From positions 558,001 to 622,000 of the forward strand of contig NZ_FNTJ01000002.1 of the NCBI RefSeq assembly GCF_900105185.1: a DNA stretch of 64,000 nt, given 5' to 3'. The notes beneath the pieces were generated by a model that saw only the letters and a program-made list of their open reading frames with translations, was not told where the DNA came from and did not search any database. The stretch's first letter is position 1. Every line of letters begins with the position of its first letter. Origin of the DNA: Pseudomonas saponiphila (GTDB lineage Bacteria; Pseudomonadota; Gammaproteobacteria; Pseudomonadales; Pseudomonadaceae). The position numbers were made by a program, and so were the translations under genes. Of this stretch, positions 17,462-26,168 are shown one piece after another.

Positions 17462-18277
17462 ATGGGCAATGTCCAGACCGCCGCCAGTGCACACGAGGTG
17501 CTTTGGCGCCAGGCACCGAGCGGCGAGTTGGTCGACCTCGGCCGGCCTCACCGCTCGCCGCTGGGCCAATTGCGTCTGCAACGCACGCCCAAGGGGGTAT
17601 TGCGTCGTCGTGAGGCGATCCTCCTGGGCGTCGCGGCTCTGGTATTGCACGGTGCAGTGATCTACTGGCTGAGCCAGAAACCGACCCCGGTGCTGCCCAT
17701 CGTGCCGCCGGAGATTCCGCCCATGACCATCGAGTTCTCGCATCCGGCGCCGCCGGTGGTCGAGCCGCCTCCGCCTGTGCCGGTACAGCCGGTGGTGGAG
17801 CCGCCGCCTCCGGTGGAGGACGAGCTGGCGGTCAAGCCGCCACCGCCCAAGCCGGTGCCCAAACCCAAGCCCAAACCGGTGCCCAAGCCCGAGCCGAAAC
17901 CCGCGCCCAAGCCGGTGCAGCAGACGCCGGCGGCGCCGCAACCTGCGGCGCCAGTAGCCGCTCCGACAGCGCCCGCGCCACCGGCCCCGGCCCCTGTGAC
18001 ACCGGCTTCGGCCAGCGCCGCGTACCTGAAGAACCCGGCGCCGGAATACCCCTCCCTGGCCCAGCGCCGCGGTTGGGAAGGCACGGTGCTGTTGCGGGTG
18101 CATGTCCTGGCCAGCGGCAAGCCGGGGGAGATCCAGATCCAGAAGAGCAGCGGTCGCCAGCAACTCGACGATGCGGCCCTGGCCGCGGTCAAGCGCTGGA
18201 GCTTCGTCCCCGCCAAGCAGGGTGACGTGGCCCAGGACGGCTGGGTCAGCGTACCCATCGACTTCAAGATTCATTGA
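17462..18277 (+). CDS. tonB: Energy transducer TonB
   Basis: 271 residues; ATG 17462 has GGGAG upstream, although the frame is open further. One transmembrane helix lies near residues 50-70 (AILLGVAALVLHGAVIYWL). It is followed by a long periplasmic Pro-rich spacer with PKP repeats, then a TonB C-terminal domain (PEYPSLAQRRGWEGTVLLRV, with the final strand ending VPIDFKIH). Together with ExbB and ExbD downstream it couples the proton gradient to outer-membrane receptors, possibly including the two in this window. Confidence 0.95.
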   Translation: MGNVQTAASAHEVLWRQAPSGELVDLGRPHRSPLGQLRLQRTPKGVLRRREAILLGVAALVLHGAVIYWLSQKPTPVLPIVPPEIPPMTIEFSHPAPPVVEPPPPVPVQPVVEPPPPVEDELAVKPPPPKPVPKPKPKPVPKPEPKPAPKPVQQTPAAPQPAAPVAAPTAPAPPAPAPVTPASASAAYLKNPAPEYPSLAQRRGWEGTVLLRVHVLASGKPGEIQIQKSSGRQQLDDAALAAVKRWSFVPAKQGDVAQDGWVSVPIDFKIH

Positions 18278-18332
18278 GCCGCAAGGCCGATCAAATAACG
18301 CGCGCTAAACGCTTACACAGAGGGAACACATC

Positions 18333-19058
18333 ATGACGTTACTGGCATCTCCACTGGAATCCATCGAAAGCGCGGTGATCTGGCTGTTGGTGGTCTTCTC
18401 CGTCGCCACTTGGGGCCTGGCCCTGGTCAAGGGCGTGCAGTTCGCCCGCCTCAAGTCCCAGGATCGCAAGTTTCACAATCAATTCTGGGCCGCTTCCAGC
18501 CTCGACTCCGCCGCCGCCCTGAGTGAAACCGCGCCCGGCGCGGCGGCCCGGGTGGCCCAGGCCGGCTATGCGGCGATCCAGGTCGGCGACGCGCCGCATG
18601 CGGCGGACCTGAGCCAGGCGATCAATCACCAGGACCGCCTCGAACGCGCCTTGCGCCAGCAGATCGTGCGGGAACGCCGCTCCCTGGAAACCGGCCTGGC
18701 GGTGGTCGCCAGTATCGGTAGCACCTCGCCCTTCATCGGCCTGTTCGGCACCGTGTGGGGGATCATGGAAGCCCTGAAAGGCATCAGCGCCGCCGGCTCG
18801 GCGAGCCTGGAAACCGTGGCCGGGCCGATCGGCGCGGCGCTGGTGGCCACCGGCGTGGGGATCGCCGTCGCGGTGCCGGCGGTGCTGGTCTACAACTACT
18901 TCCTGCGGCGCCTGAAGCTCACCGCCGCGGACCTCGACGACTTCGCCCACGACTTCTACAGCCTGGCGCAGAAGAGCTCGTTTCGCGTGCTGATCCACCC
19001 GAGCGCGCACAAGGTGGCGGCCCAGGGCGGCCAGCAGAAAGTCAAGGAGGCCTCCTGA
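18333..19058 (+). CDS. exbB: TonB system proton channel subunit ExbB
   Basis: 241 residues of the MotA/TolQ/ExbB family with three membrane segments (residues ~10-30, ~125-150, ~165-190). The conserved channel region GLFGTVWGIMEALKGI lies near residue 135 and the last helix contains GPIGAALVATGVGIAVAVPA. It forms the proton channel with ExbD. It follows tonB by 55 bp and precedes exbD by 1 bp. Confidence 0.95.
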   Translation: MTLLASPLESIESAVIWLLVVFSVATWGLALVKGVQFARLKSQDRKFHNQFWAASSLDSAAALSETAPGAAARVAQAGYAAIQVGDAPHAADLSQAINHQDRLERALRQQIVRERRSLETGLAVVASIGSTSPFIGLFGTVWGIMEALKGISAAGSASLETVAGPIGAALVATGVGIAVAVPAVLVYNYFLRRLKLTAADLDDFAHDFYSLAQKSSFRVLIHPSAHKVAAQGGQQKVKEAS

Positions 19059-19059
19059 T

Positions 19060-19461
19060 ATGGCCTTCTCCACCCAAGACAGCGATGAAGTGCAGAGCGA
19101 GATCAACGTCACCCCGTTGGTGGACGTGATGCTGGTGCTGCTGGTGGTGTTCATCGTCACCGCGCCGCTGCTGACCAACGCCATTCCGATCAACCTGCCC
19201 AAGACCGAGGCCGTGGCCCCGGTGGAGCAGAAGGACCCGCTGGTGGTGAGCATCGACGGCACCGGCAAACTCTTTATCAACAAGGACCAGATCCAGCCGG
19301 ACCTGCTGGAAACCAACTTGCAAGCGGCCAAGGCCAAGGACCCGCAAGTGCGGGTCCAGCTGCAGGCCGACGATGGCGTCAACTACGGCGAAGTGGCCCG
19401 TGCCATGGCGTCCATCGAGCGTGCGGGCATCACCAAGCTTTCGGTGATTACCGCACGCTGA
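19060..19461 (+). CDS. exbD: TonB system subunit ExbD
   Basis: 133 residues of the TolR/ExbD family with one N-terminal membrane helix holding the essential Asp (INVTPLVDVMLVLLVVFIV, Asp near residue 25) and a periplasmic domain. AAGGAGG lies 9 bp before the ATG, inside the end of exbB. A strong terminator follows at 19489-19523. Confidence 0.95.
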   Translation: MAFSTQDSDEVQSEINVTPLVDVMLVLLVVFIVTAPLLTNAIPINLPKTEAVAPVEQKDPLVVSIDGTGKLFINKDQIQPDLLETNLQAAKAKDPQVRVQLQADDGVNYGEVARAMASIERAGITKLSVITAR

Positions 19462-19488
19462 CACCGAGCAACAAAGCCACGACTTTTC

Positions 19489-19523
19489 AGGCCGTCTCCT
19501 TGGCAGGGTGCGGCCTTTTTTTT
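19489..19523 (+). terminator. Rho-independent terminator of tonB-exbBD
   Basis: AGGCCG (19489-19494) pairs with CGGCCT (19511-19516) followed by a run of eight T, 28 bp after the exbD stop. Confidence 0.8.
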
Positions 19524-19586
19524 GCCTGACAAAAAGTTCCGCAAAGCCCCTGCCGAAATGCCCTGGCGGAGCAAGGCTCGAGGGCC

Positions 19587-19718
19587 TCTTCGCCAGCAAG
19601 CTGGCTCCTACGGTGGGCGTGTTGCGCTGAGTCTTGTAGGAGCTGGCTTGCCAGCGAAAGCGTCGGCGAGGGCGGTGCAAGGCTTGGGTGGCCTCTTCGC
19701 CGGCAAGCCGGCTCCTAC
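19587..19718. repeat. REP/REPIN elements
   Basis: One partial and one complete REPIN: paired GTAGGAGCTGGCTTGCC and inverse GGCAAGCCGGCTCCTAC palindromes separated by ~50 bp. They fill most of the gap between exbD and the hydrolase gene (19462-19872); the remainder is AT-rich promoter DNA. Confidence 0.8.
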
Positions 19719-19872
19719 AAGGCCGTCAGCGAAATTGCTCGGCTCCTGTGGAGGGCTAAGGGTTTTTTTGATATTCATTTTGGGTATTAATAAATAGCTT
19801 CTTATTCCTTAACGAATATAAATCCCCTCCCTATACTCGTTCGGGAACAGACACGCAGCAGGAGAGTTCCCC

Positions 19873-20454
19873 ATGCGCAACGAATCCATTCGCTACTTGA
19901 TTGTGCCGGGCTGGCAAGGATCGCCAGAAGATCATTGGCAAACCCATTGGCAGAACAGCCTGCCCAACAGTGCGCGGGTGGAGCAGGCCGATTGGCTGAC
20001 GCCGCGCCGCGAGGACTGGGTGGCGGCCCTGGCCGAAGCCATCGCCGCCGACGACACCCCGGTGATCCTGATTGCCCACAGCCTGGGCTGCATCACCGTG
20101 GCCCATTGGGCAGCGCGGGCGCCTCTGGCCGCTCTGCGTCAGGTGCGTGGCGCGCTGCTGGTGGCTCCGGCGGACGTCGAGCGTCCGGCCTGTGCCCCGG
20201 CGCTGCGCAATTTCGCGCCGATTCCCCGGGACCTGCTGCCGTTCCCCAGCCAGGTGGTCGGCTCGGACAACGACAGCGCCGTGAGTGCCCCGCGGGCTCT
20301 GCAGCTGGCCCGCGACTGGGGCGCCGAAGCCGGGATCCTGGCCGGTGCCGGGCATATCAACGTCAAGTCCGGCCACCAGCGCTGGGAGCAGGGCTTCGCC
20401 TATCTCTACCGTCTGCAGAACCGTATGGAGCAACACGCCCTGCGTCGTGCCTGA
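19873..20454 (+). CDS. RBBP9/YdeN-type alpha/beta hydrolase
   Basis: 193 residues. It starts with the family motif YLIVPGWQGSPEDHWQTHW. The nucleophile elbow is AHSLG (Ser near residue 75), the acid is in SDNDSAV (~residue 138) and the catalytic His in GAGHINVKSG (~residue 163), so the serine-hydrolase triad is complete. The substrate is unknown. A ribosome site (AGGAGA) precedes the ATG. It is followed after 58 bp by the sigma-54 activator-like gene in the same direction. Confidence 0.85.
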   Translation: MRNESIRYLIVPGWQGSPEDHWQTHWQNSLPNSARVEQADWLTPRREDWVAALAEAIAADDTPVILIAHSLGCITVAHWAARAPLAALRQVRGALLVAPADVERPACAPALRNFAPIPRDLLPFPSQVVGSDNDSAVSAPRALQLARDWGAEAGILAGAGHINVKSGHQRWEQGFAYLYRLQNRMEQHALRRA

Positions 20455-20512
20455 TTGTCCTTTTCCTGTTTAAACGCCCCCGTCCCCAGGCGGCCTGGGG
20501 CGGGAGTCTGCC

Positions 20513-21445
20513 ATGAGTTCTCACACCCCTTTCGGCCAGCCATTGCTGACCTTTCCCGATGCGGAAAAAAGCCCCCTGAGCATCCGCGCCAAGGCGCTGG
20601 TGTTCGTCGACCCGCGTTCGCGGCAACTGCGTGAAGAACTGGAGCAGCTGGCGCCGCGCGCGGTGTCGGTGCTGATCCGTGGCGAAACCGGCACCGGCAA
20701 GGAACTGCTGGCCCGGCATATTCACCGCGCCAGCGACCGTAGTGGCCTGTTCGTCTCGGTCAACTGCGGCGCCATCAGCCCGACCTACGCCGACGCCGAA
20801 CTGTTCGGCTATGCCGCCGGCAGTTTCAGTGGCTCGGCCAGTAGCCGCGCCGGCTGGTTCGGCTCGGCCAATGGCGGGACCCTGTACCTGGACGAGATCG
20901 GCGACCTGCCGTTGCCGATCCAGACCAAGCTGCTGGCGGCCCTGGAGAACCACGAAGTGACCCGGGTCGGCGCCCAGCAGCCGAGCCCGGTGGACGTGCG
21001 CCTGGTGGCGGCCACCAGCATCGACCTGGCCCAGGCGGTGGCGGCGGGCAAGTTCCATGAGCGCCTGTATCGCTACCTCAGCGAGGGCCAGCTGGAGTTG
21101 CCGGCGCTGCGCGAGCGAGTGGGGGACATCGAGTCCCTGGCCGAGTACTTCCTGGGCATTTACAGCCAGCGTCTGGACCTGCCGGTGCCGCTGATCAGCG
21201 AAGCCGCGCAGCAGGCCCTGGAGCGCCATAGCTGGCCGGGCAATACCCGCGAGCTGGAGAACGTCATTCACTTTGCGCTGCTGGTCAGTAGTGGCGAAGA
21301 GATCCTGCCGGAGCACCTCAACCTGCCGCCGGCGCCTTCGCCCCTGGAGCAGGTCGAGCAACTGCTGCGGCAGATCGGCGACAGCGGGTCCGCCGCCGAG
21401 CGCCAGGCGTTGCACCAGTTGTTGCAACGCACCGCCCTGACCTGA
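20513..21445 (+). CDS. Sigma-54 activator-like AAA+ protein, atypical
   Basis: 310 residues consisting almost only of the central AAA+ domain of enhancer-binding proteins. It shows Walker A GETGTGKE (~residue 60), Walker B GGTLYLDEIGDLP (~residue 120), arginine-finger region FHERLYRYL and sensor II WPGNTRELENVI. The sigma-54 contact loop reads GSFSGS where the norm is GAFTGA. There is no N-terminal sensor domain and no obvious C-terminal Fis-type HTH (the last ~50 residues are short helices). It resembles SfnR-type sulfur regulators in context. Whether it can activate transcription unaided is unclear. Confidence 0.8.
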   Translation: MSSHTPFGQPLLTFPDAEKSPLSIRAKALVFVDPRSRQLREELEQLAPRAVSVLIRGETGTGKELLARHIHRASDRSGLFVSVNCGAISPTYADAELFGYAAGSFSGSASSRAGWFGSANGGTLYLDEIGDLPLPIQTKLLAALENHEVTRVGAQQPSPVDVRLVAATSIDLAQAVAAGKFHERLYRYLSEGQLELPALRERVGDIESLAEYFLGIYSQRLDLPVPLISEAAQQALERHSWPGNTRELENVIHFALLVSSGEEILPEHLNLPPAPSPLEQVEQLLRQIGDSGSAAERQALHQLLQRTALT

Positions 21446-21457
21446 AACCCCGGCCAT

Positions 21458-21750
21458 CGTAGGCGCTGGCTTGCCAGCGAAGGCGTTCGCCAGAGCGATG
21501 CAATGCCTCGGGGCCTCTTCGCCGGCAAGCCGGCTCCTACCAAGACGACTTCAGATCCGACTCGTAGGAGCTGGCTTGCCAGCGAAGGCGTTCGCCAGGG
21601 CGATGCAATGCCTCAGGGCCTCTTCGCCGGCGAGCCGGCTCCAACCAAGACGACATCAGATCCGCCCTGTAGGAGCTGGCTTGCCAGCGAAGGCGTTCGC
21701 CAGGGCGATGCAATGCCTCAGGCCCTCTTCGCCGGCAAGCCGGCTCCTAC
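21458..21750. repeat. REPIN array, three units
   Basis: Three REPINs in tandem with starts at 21458, 21564 and 21669 (period ~106 bp), each a GTAGGMGCTGGCTTGCC palindrome and its inverse. It lies between the sigma-54 activator-like gene and metQ-like gene. The rest of the 512-bp gap is AT-rich and holds the promoter at 21886-21901. Confidence 0.9.
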
Positions 21751-21885
21751 GCAGGTTGGCCCGGCAGGCGGGAGGGCGCAGGCCAGAGCCTTGGGTTGCT
21801 GTATGAACAAAATGGAATATGAACGTGAATAAAAGATATTTTTAGGGAATAAAAAATCTCGGTATTGTCCGCTTCACGCCAGCAG

Positions 21886-21901
21886 TGGCACATCACTGGC
21901 A
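21886..21901 (+). promoter_or_regulatory. Candidate sigma-54 (-24/-12) promoter
   Basis: TGGCACATCACTGGCA has the GG-N10-GC core of RpoN promoters; it matches TGGCAC at -24 and TGGC instead of TTGC at -12. It is 57 bp upstream of the MetQ-like gene and downstream of the sigma-54 activator-like gene, so functional linkage is plausible. Confidence 0.45.
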
Positions 21902-21957
21902 CCTCAATCAGTTCCCTATTTGAAGCCGTCGGCGATTCCGACCCCTAAGGACCTTGC

Positions 21958-22740
21958 ATGAAAAAAGTTCTGTTGTTCACCGCACTGGCGGCAGCCCTGA
22001 GCGCCGGTATTGCCCAAGCCGCCGAGAAGCTGGTGGTCGCCGCGACTCCGGTGCCCCACGCCGAGATTCTCGAGCTGATCAAGCCCACCCTGGCCAAGGA
22101 AGGCGTGGACCTGGAAATCAAGGTCTTCACCGACTACGTACAACCCAACGTGCAGGTCGATCAGAAGCGTCTGGACGCCAACTACTTCCAGACCCTGCCG
22201 TACCTGAAGAACTTCAACGAAGGCAAGGGCACGCACCTGGAAACCGTGATCGGTGTGCACGTCGAACCCTTCGGCGGCTACTCGAAGAAGGTCAAGTCCC
22301 TGGCCGAGCTGAAAGACGGCGCCACCATCGCCATCCCCAACGAAGGCAGCAACAGCGGCCGGGCCCTGATCCTGCTGCAGAAGGCCGGGCTGATCGAGCT
22401 CAAGGATCCGAAGAACGCCGTGTCCACGCCCAAGGACATCGCCAAGAACCCGCACAACTTCAAGTTCAAGGAACTGGAGTCGGCCATGCTGCCGCGGGTC
22501 CTGGATCAGGTTGACCTGGACATGATCAACACCAACTACGCCCTGGAAGCCGGCCTGAACCCGGCCAAGGATGCGCTGGTGATCGAAGGTGCCGATTCGC
22601 CTTACGTGAACTACCTGGTGGCGCGTCCGGACAACAAGGACAGCGCGGCGATCCAGAAGCTGGCCAAGGCCCTGACCAGCCCCGAGGTGAAAGCTTTCAT
22701 CGAGAAGAAGTACAACGGCGCGGTATTGCCAGCGTTCTGA
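21958..22740 (+). CDS. MetQ/NlpA-family substrate-binding protein
   Basis: 260 residues with a signal peptide (MKKVLLFTALAAALSAGIAQA) lacking a lipobox cysteine, so soluble and periplasmic. The NlpA/MetQ fold is shown by ATPVPHAEILELIKP, VFTDYVQPN, LDANYFQTLPYL and NEGSNSGRALILL. These proteins bind methionine or related sulfur compounds for MetNI transporters. No MetNI genes adjoin it; a full metNIQ set lies at 34623-37192. It is monocistronic, with a terminator at 22781. Confidence 0.88.
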   Translation: MKKVLLFTALAAALSAGIAQAAEKLVVAATPVPHAEILELIKPTLAKEGVDLEIKVFTDYVQPNVQVDQKRLDANYFQTLPYLKNFNEGKGTHLETVIGVHVEPFGGYSKKVKSLAELKDGATIAIPNEGSNSGRALILLQKAGLIELKDPKNAVSTPKDIAKNPHNFKFKELESAMLPRVLDQVDLDMINTNYALEAGLNPAKDALVIEGADSPYVNYLVARPDNKDSAAIQKLAKALTSPEVKAFIEKKYNGAVLPAF

Positions 22741-22780
22741 TGAACTAGGCTACTGACCCGATAAACCCCTTCAAGGTTTG

Positions 22781-22815
22781 AACGTCGACGGCTAGCACAG
22801 CGTCGGCGTTTTTTA
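22781..22815 (+). terminator. Rho-independent terminator after the MetQ-like gene
   Basis: AACGTCGACG (22781-22790) pairs with CGTCGGCGTT (22801-22810) over ten pairs with one G-U, followed by a T run. Confidence 0.8.
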
Positions 22816-22869
22816 TTGCGCCCGCGCAAGCGGCAGGAGCCGGCCGGGCGGCGTTCCGCTTGCCTGTCC

Positions 22870-22977
22870 CTACAGTGGAGCGCTTTTGGCGGTGGCTTGG
22901 AGGGCTCGGCGCAAGGCCGTCAGCCATTTCACCAGCTCATGGGGATCCAGCGGTTGCGGGGTCTTCGCGTCGGCCAT
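22870..22977 (-). CDS. Putative 35-residue small protein
   Basis: ATG 22977 follows AGGA with 8-bp spacing and encodes MADAKTPQPLDPHELVKWL and a basic helical tail (TALRRALQATAKS), ending in TAG. Codon use is typical for the genome, and the peptide looks like an amphipathic helix. It lies alone in the 452-bp gap 22741-23192. No function can be given, and it could be chance. Confidence 0.4.
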   Translation of the reverse strand: MADAKTPQPLDPHELVKWLTALRRALQATAKSAPL

Positions 22978-23192
22978 GCTGATTGTCCTGGTCAGGCTCA
23001 AGGGCAGAAAAGGTAGTTGCTCGGCGCCAGCCCGGCAAATCCGCGGGTTAGGTTTTTGGGTGATATCAATATGCCGTAACGGTATTTAAATTCTGCTTTT
23101 TATAGCTATAAAGTCGCGGCAGCCGGGCGGTTACCCACTGCCCCACGGACTGCACCACCGCCGCTGTACCCCAGCGGCGTCCAGGACTTTCA

Positions 23193-23858
23193 ATGACCCT
23201 CGATTACGCTTTTATCCTCAGCACCCTGCCGGCCTTTCTCAAAGCCGTGGGGGTGACCCTGCAGGTCGGCCTGATCGCCATCGGCACTTCCTTGCTGGTG
23301 GCCCTGATCAACGCCACCATCCTGGTGTTTCGCACCCCTTACCTGCGGCGGCTGATTGGCCTGTACGTGGAGCTGGCGCGCAACACACCGCTGCTGATCC
23401 AGCTGTTCTTCGTCTATTTCGCCTTGCCGGCCCTGGGCATCAAGGTTTCCGGTTTCGCCGCGGCGATCATCACCATGACCTTCCTTGGCGGTGCCTACCT
23501 CACCGAAGTGCTGCGCGCCGGGGTCGAAGCCGTGCCCCAGGCGCAGCTGGAATCGGGCCGCTCCATCGGCCTGTCGCAGTGGCAACTGCTGCGCTACGTG
23601 ATCCTGCCCCAGGCCGGGATCCTCAGCCTGCCGTCGCTGTTCGCCAATTTCATTTTCCTGCTCAAGGAAACCACCGTGGTTTCGGCGGTGGCGGTGCCGG
23701 AGATTCTCTACACCACCAAGAGCTACATCGCCCTGTACTACAAGACCTATGAAATGCTCGCGGTGCTGACCCTGATCTGCGTGCTGCTGTTCTTGCCGCT
23801 GTCGCTGTTGCTCAGCCGTCTGGAAAGGAGGTTGCAACATGGCCAGTTCGGGTCTTGA
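23193..23858 (+). CDS. Polar amino-acid ABC transporter permease 1
   Basis: 221 residues of the HisM/GlnP family. A membrane segment at residues ~18-40 is followed by the conserved YVELARNTPLLIQLFFVYF. The EAA loop for ATPase contact is GVEAVPQAQLESGRSIGLS near residue 120. It is first of four overlapping genes (permease, permease, ATPase, binding protein) that form one importer. Confidence 0.9.
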   Translation: MTLDYAFILSTLPAFLKAVGVTLQVGLIAIGTSLLVALINATILVFRTPYLRRLIGLYVELARNTPLLIQLFFVYFALPALGIKVSGFAAAIITMTFLGGAYLTEVLRAGVEAVPQAQLESGRSIGLSQWQLLRYVILPQAGILSLPSLFANFIFLLKETTVVSAVAVPEILYTTKSYIALYYKTYEMLAVLTLICVLLFLPLSLLLSRLERRLQHGQFGS

Positions 23859-24498
23859 GCTGTTGCTGGTGTCCCTGCCGCAACTGGCCCGGGGCGCCGC
23901 GCAGACCTTGTCGATTTCCCTGTTGAGCATTGCCTTCAGCACCTTGGGCGGGGTGCTCTACGGCGTGTTGCGCAGCCTGCAACGCAAGGTGCTGGACGTG
24001 CCGCTGCGGATCTACCTGGAGCTGTTCCGGGCGATTCCGGTGCTGGTCTGGCTGTACCTGTTGTTCTTCGGCTTTCCGATCTTCTTCGGCCTGAGCATTC
24101 CCAGCTTCACCTGCGCGGTGCTGGTGCTGTCGCTGTGGGGCGCCAGCGAGGTTGGCGAGGTGGTGCGCGGCGCGTTGCAGTCGCTGCCCCGGGGCCAGCG
24201 TGAAGCCGGCCTGTCCATCGGTCTGTCCGGGGCCCAACTGTACGGCTACGTGTTGCTGCCCCAGGCGCTGAAACGCATGACGCCACCGACCATCAACGTC
24301 TACACGCGGATCATCAAGACCAGCTCCCTGGCGGTGCTGATCGGCGTGGTGGACGTGATCAAGGTCGGCCAGCAGATCATCGAGCGCACCTATGAATCGG
24401 TGCTGATCTACGGCGTGCTGTTCCTGTTTTTCTTCTTTATCTGCTACCCGCTGTCGGCCGCCTCCCGCGTGCTGGAGCGGCGCTGGACGCAAGCATGA
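23839..24498 (+). CDS. Polar amino-acid ABC transporter permease 2
   Basis: 219 residues, the second membrane subunit. It carries YLELFRAIPVLVWLYLLFF and the EAA loop GALQSLPRGQREAGLSIGLS. It overlaps the end of permease 1 by 20 bp and the start of the ATPase gene by 4 bp, so the genes are translationally coupled. Confidence 0.9.
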   Translation: MASSGLELLLVSLPQLARGAAQTLSISLLSIAFSTLGGVLYGVLRSLQRKVLDVPLRIYLELFRAIPVLVWLYLLFFGFPIFFGLSIPSFTCAVLVLSLWGASEVGEVVRGALQSLPRGQREAGLSIGLSGAQLYGYVLLPQALKRMTPPTINVYTRIIKTSSLAVLIGVVDVIKVGQQIIERTYESVLIYGVLFLFFFFICYPLSAASRVLERRWTQA

Positions 24499-25277
24499 GC
24501 GCATTGATCGAGTTCCAGGGTTTCAACAAGTTCTTCGGCCCGCAGCAGGTGCTCAAGGAGGTCGACCTCAGCGTGGCGGCGGGGGAGGTGATCGTCATCC
24601 TCGGCCCCAGCGGCTGCGGCAAGAGCACCTTGCTGCGCTGCCTCAACGGCCTGGAAACGGCCCACAGCGGGCACCTGCGTTTTGCCGGGCGCGAGCTGCT
24701 CGGCCCCGCCACCGACTGGCGCCAGGTGCGCCAGCAGATCGGCATGGTGTTCCAGAGCTACCACCTGTTCCCGCACATGAACGTGCTGGACAACATCCTC
24801 CTGGGGCCGCTCAAGGTGCAACAGCGCGAGCCCCGCGAAGCCCGGGCCCAGGCCGAAGCGCTGCTGGAGCGGGTAGGCCTTCTGGACAAGCGCGAGGCCT
24901 TTCCCCGGCAGCTGTCCGGCGGCCAGCAGCAACGCATAGCCATCGTCCGCTCGCTGTGCATGAACCCCCAGGTGATGCTGTTCGACGAGGTCACCGCGGC
25001 CCTTGATCCGGAAATGGTCAAGGAGGTGTTGCAAGTGATCCAGGGCCTGGCCCGGGACGGCATGACCCTGTTGATCGTCACCCACGAAATGGCCTTCGCC
25101 CGGGCCGTGGCCGACCGCATCGTGTTCATGGATGGCGGGCGCATCGTGGAACAGAACACCCCCGAGGCTTTCTTCACGAACCCGCAGAGCGCACGCGCGC
25201 AGCAGTTCCTGGAGAAGTTCTCCTTCGTTGAAGCACTGCCCAAGAAAGCCCCTAAAAAGGAACCGGAGCTCTTATGA
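24495..25277 (+). CDS. Polar amino-acid ABC transporter ATP-binding protein
   Basis: 260 residues with complete ABC motifs: Walker A GPSGCGKST (~residue 38), Q-loop MVFQSYHLFPHM, signature LSGGQQQR (~residue 143), Walker B VMLFDEVTAALDPE (Val where many GlnQ proteins have Pro) and switch VTHEM. It overlaps both neighbours by 4 bp. The C-terminal tail is Lys/Pro rich (PKKAPKKEPE). Confidence 0.93.
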   Translation: MSALIEFQGFNKFFGPQQVLKEVDLSVAAGEVIVILGPSGCGKSTLLRCLNGLETAHSGHLRFAGRELLGPATDWRQVRQQIGMVFQSYHLFPHMNVLDNILLGPLKVQQREPREARAQAEALLERVGLLDKREAFPRQLSGGQQQRIAIVRSLCMNPQVMLFDEVTAALDPEMVKEVLQVIQGLARDGMTLLIVTHEMAFARAVADRIVFMDGGRIVEQNTPEAFFTNPQSARAQQFLEKFSFVEALPKKAPKKEPELL

Positions 25278-26158
25278 AAACTGCCAAGTCTTCGCTGTTG
25301 TTACTGCCGCTTTTCGGTCTGGCCCTGCTGGCCGGCTGCGATAAATCCAATGATGCGCCCAAGCCGGCGGCCAGCGCTGCCAGCGCCGCGCCGGCGGCCG
25401 GTTACCTGGACAAGATCAAGGCCCGGGACAAGCTGATCGTCGGCGTGTTCACCGACAAGCCGCCGTTCGGTTTCGTCGATGAAACCGGGCGCTACGTGGG
25501 CTTCGATACCGACATCGGCCGCCAGTTCGCCAAGGACCTGCTGGGGGACGAGAACAAGGTGGAGTTCGTCGCCGTGGAACCGGCCAGCCGCATTCCCTTC
25601 CTGCAGAGCGACAAGGTCGACCTGATCCTGGCCAACATGACCGTGACCCCGGAGCGCAAGCAGGCGGTGGAGTTCACCAACCCCAACCTCAAGGTGGCGG
25701 TGCAGGCCCTGGTGCCCGATGGCAGCGCGGTGAAGAGCCTGGATGACCTGGCGACCCGCACCACCATCGTCACCACCGGCACCACCGCCGACCTGTGGCT
25801 GACCCAGAATCACCCGGACTGGAAACTGCTCAAGTTCGAGAAGAACACCGAATCCCTGCAAGCCCTGGCCAATGGTCGCGGCGATGCCTATGCCCAGGAC
25901 AACCTGATCCTGTTCAGCTGGTCCAAGCAGAACCCTGGCTACCGCGTGCTGCCGCAGACTTTGGGCGAACAGGCACCGATTGCCCCGGCGGTGAAGAAGG
26001 GCAACCTCGAACTGCGCGATTGGGTGAATGCCGAACTGGCCAAGCTGGGTGAAGAGAAATACCTGCTCAAGCTGTATGACCAGTACGTGCGCAAGGAACT
26101 GAGCGACGACACCAAGCCTGAGAGCGTGATTGTCGAAGGCGGCAAATGGCAGGGCTGA
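25274..26158 (+). CDS. Amino-acid ABC transporter substrate-binding lipoprotein
   Basis: 294 residues with a lipoprotein signal (lipobox LLAGC, Cys near residue 22), an Ala/Pro-rich linker and a type-3 binding fold: LIVGVFTDKPPFGFVDETG, GFDTDIGRQ, VDLILANMTVTPERK and TTGTTADLW. It binds an amino acid or related sulfur/nitrogen compound in the periplasm for the three upstream subunits. A five-unit REPIN array follows directly. Confidence 0.9.
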   Translation: MKTAKSSLLLLPLFGLALLAGCDKSNDAPKPAASAASAAPAAGYLDKIKARDKLIVGVFTDKPPFGFVDETGRYVGFDTDIGRQFAKDLLGDENKVEFVAVEPASRIPFLQSDKVDLILANMTVTPERKQAVEFTNPNLKVAVQALVPDGSAVKSLDDLATRTTIVTTGTTADLWLTQNHPDWKLLKFEKNTESLQALANGRGDAYAQDNLILFSWSKQNPGYRVLPQTLGEQAPIAPAVKKGNLELRDWVNAELAKLGEEKYLLKLYDQYVRKELSDDTKPESVIVEGGKWQG

Positions 26159-26168
26159 TCCCTTCCAT

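Noticed and set aside
21471..21832. Open frames encoding repeated [16 protein letters not shown] peptides (also at 26130, 33361, 44060 and 49139)
   Set aside because: These are translations of the REPIN arrays, not proteins.
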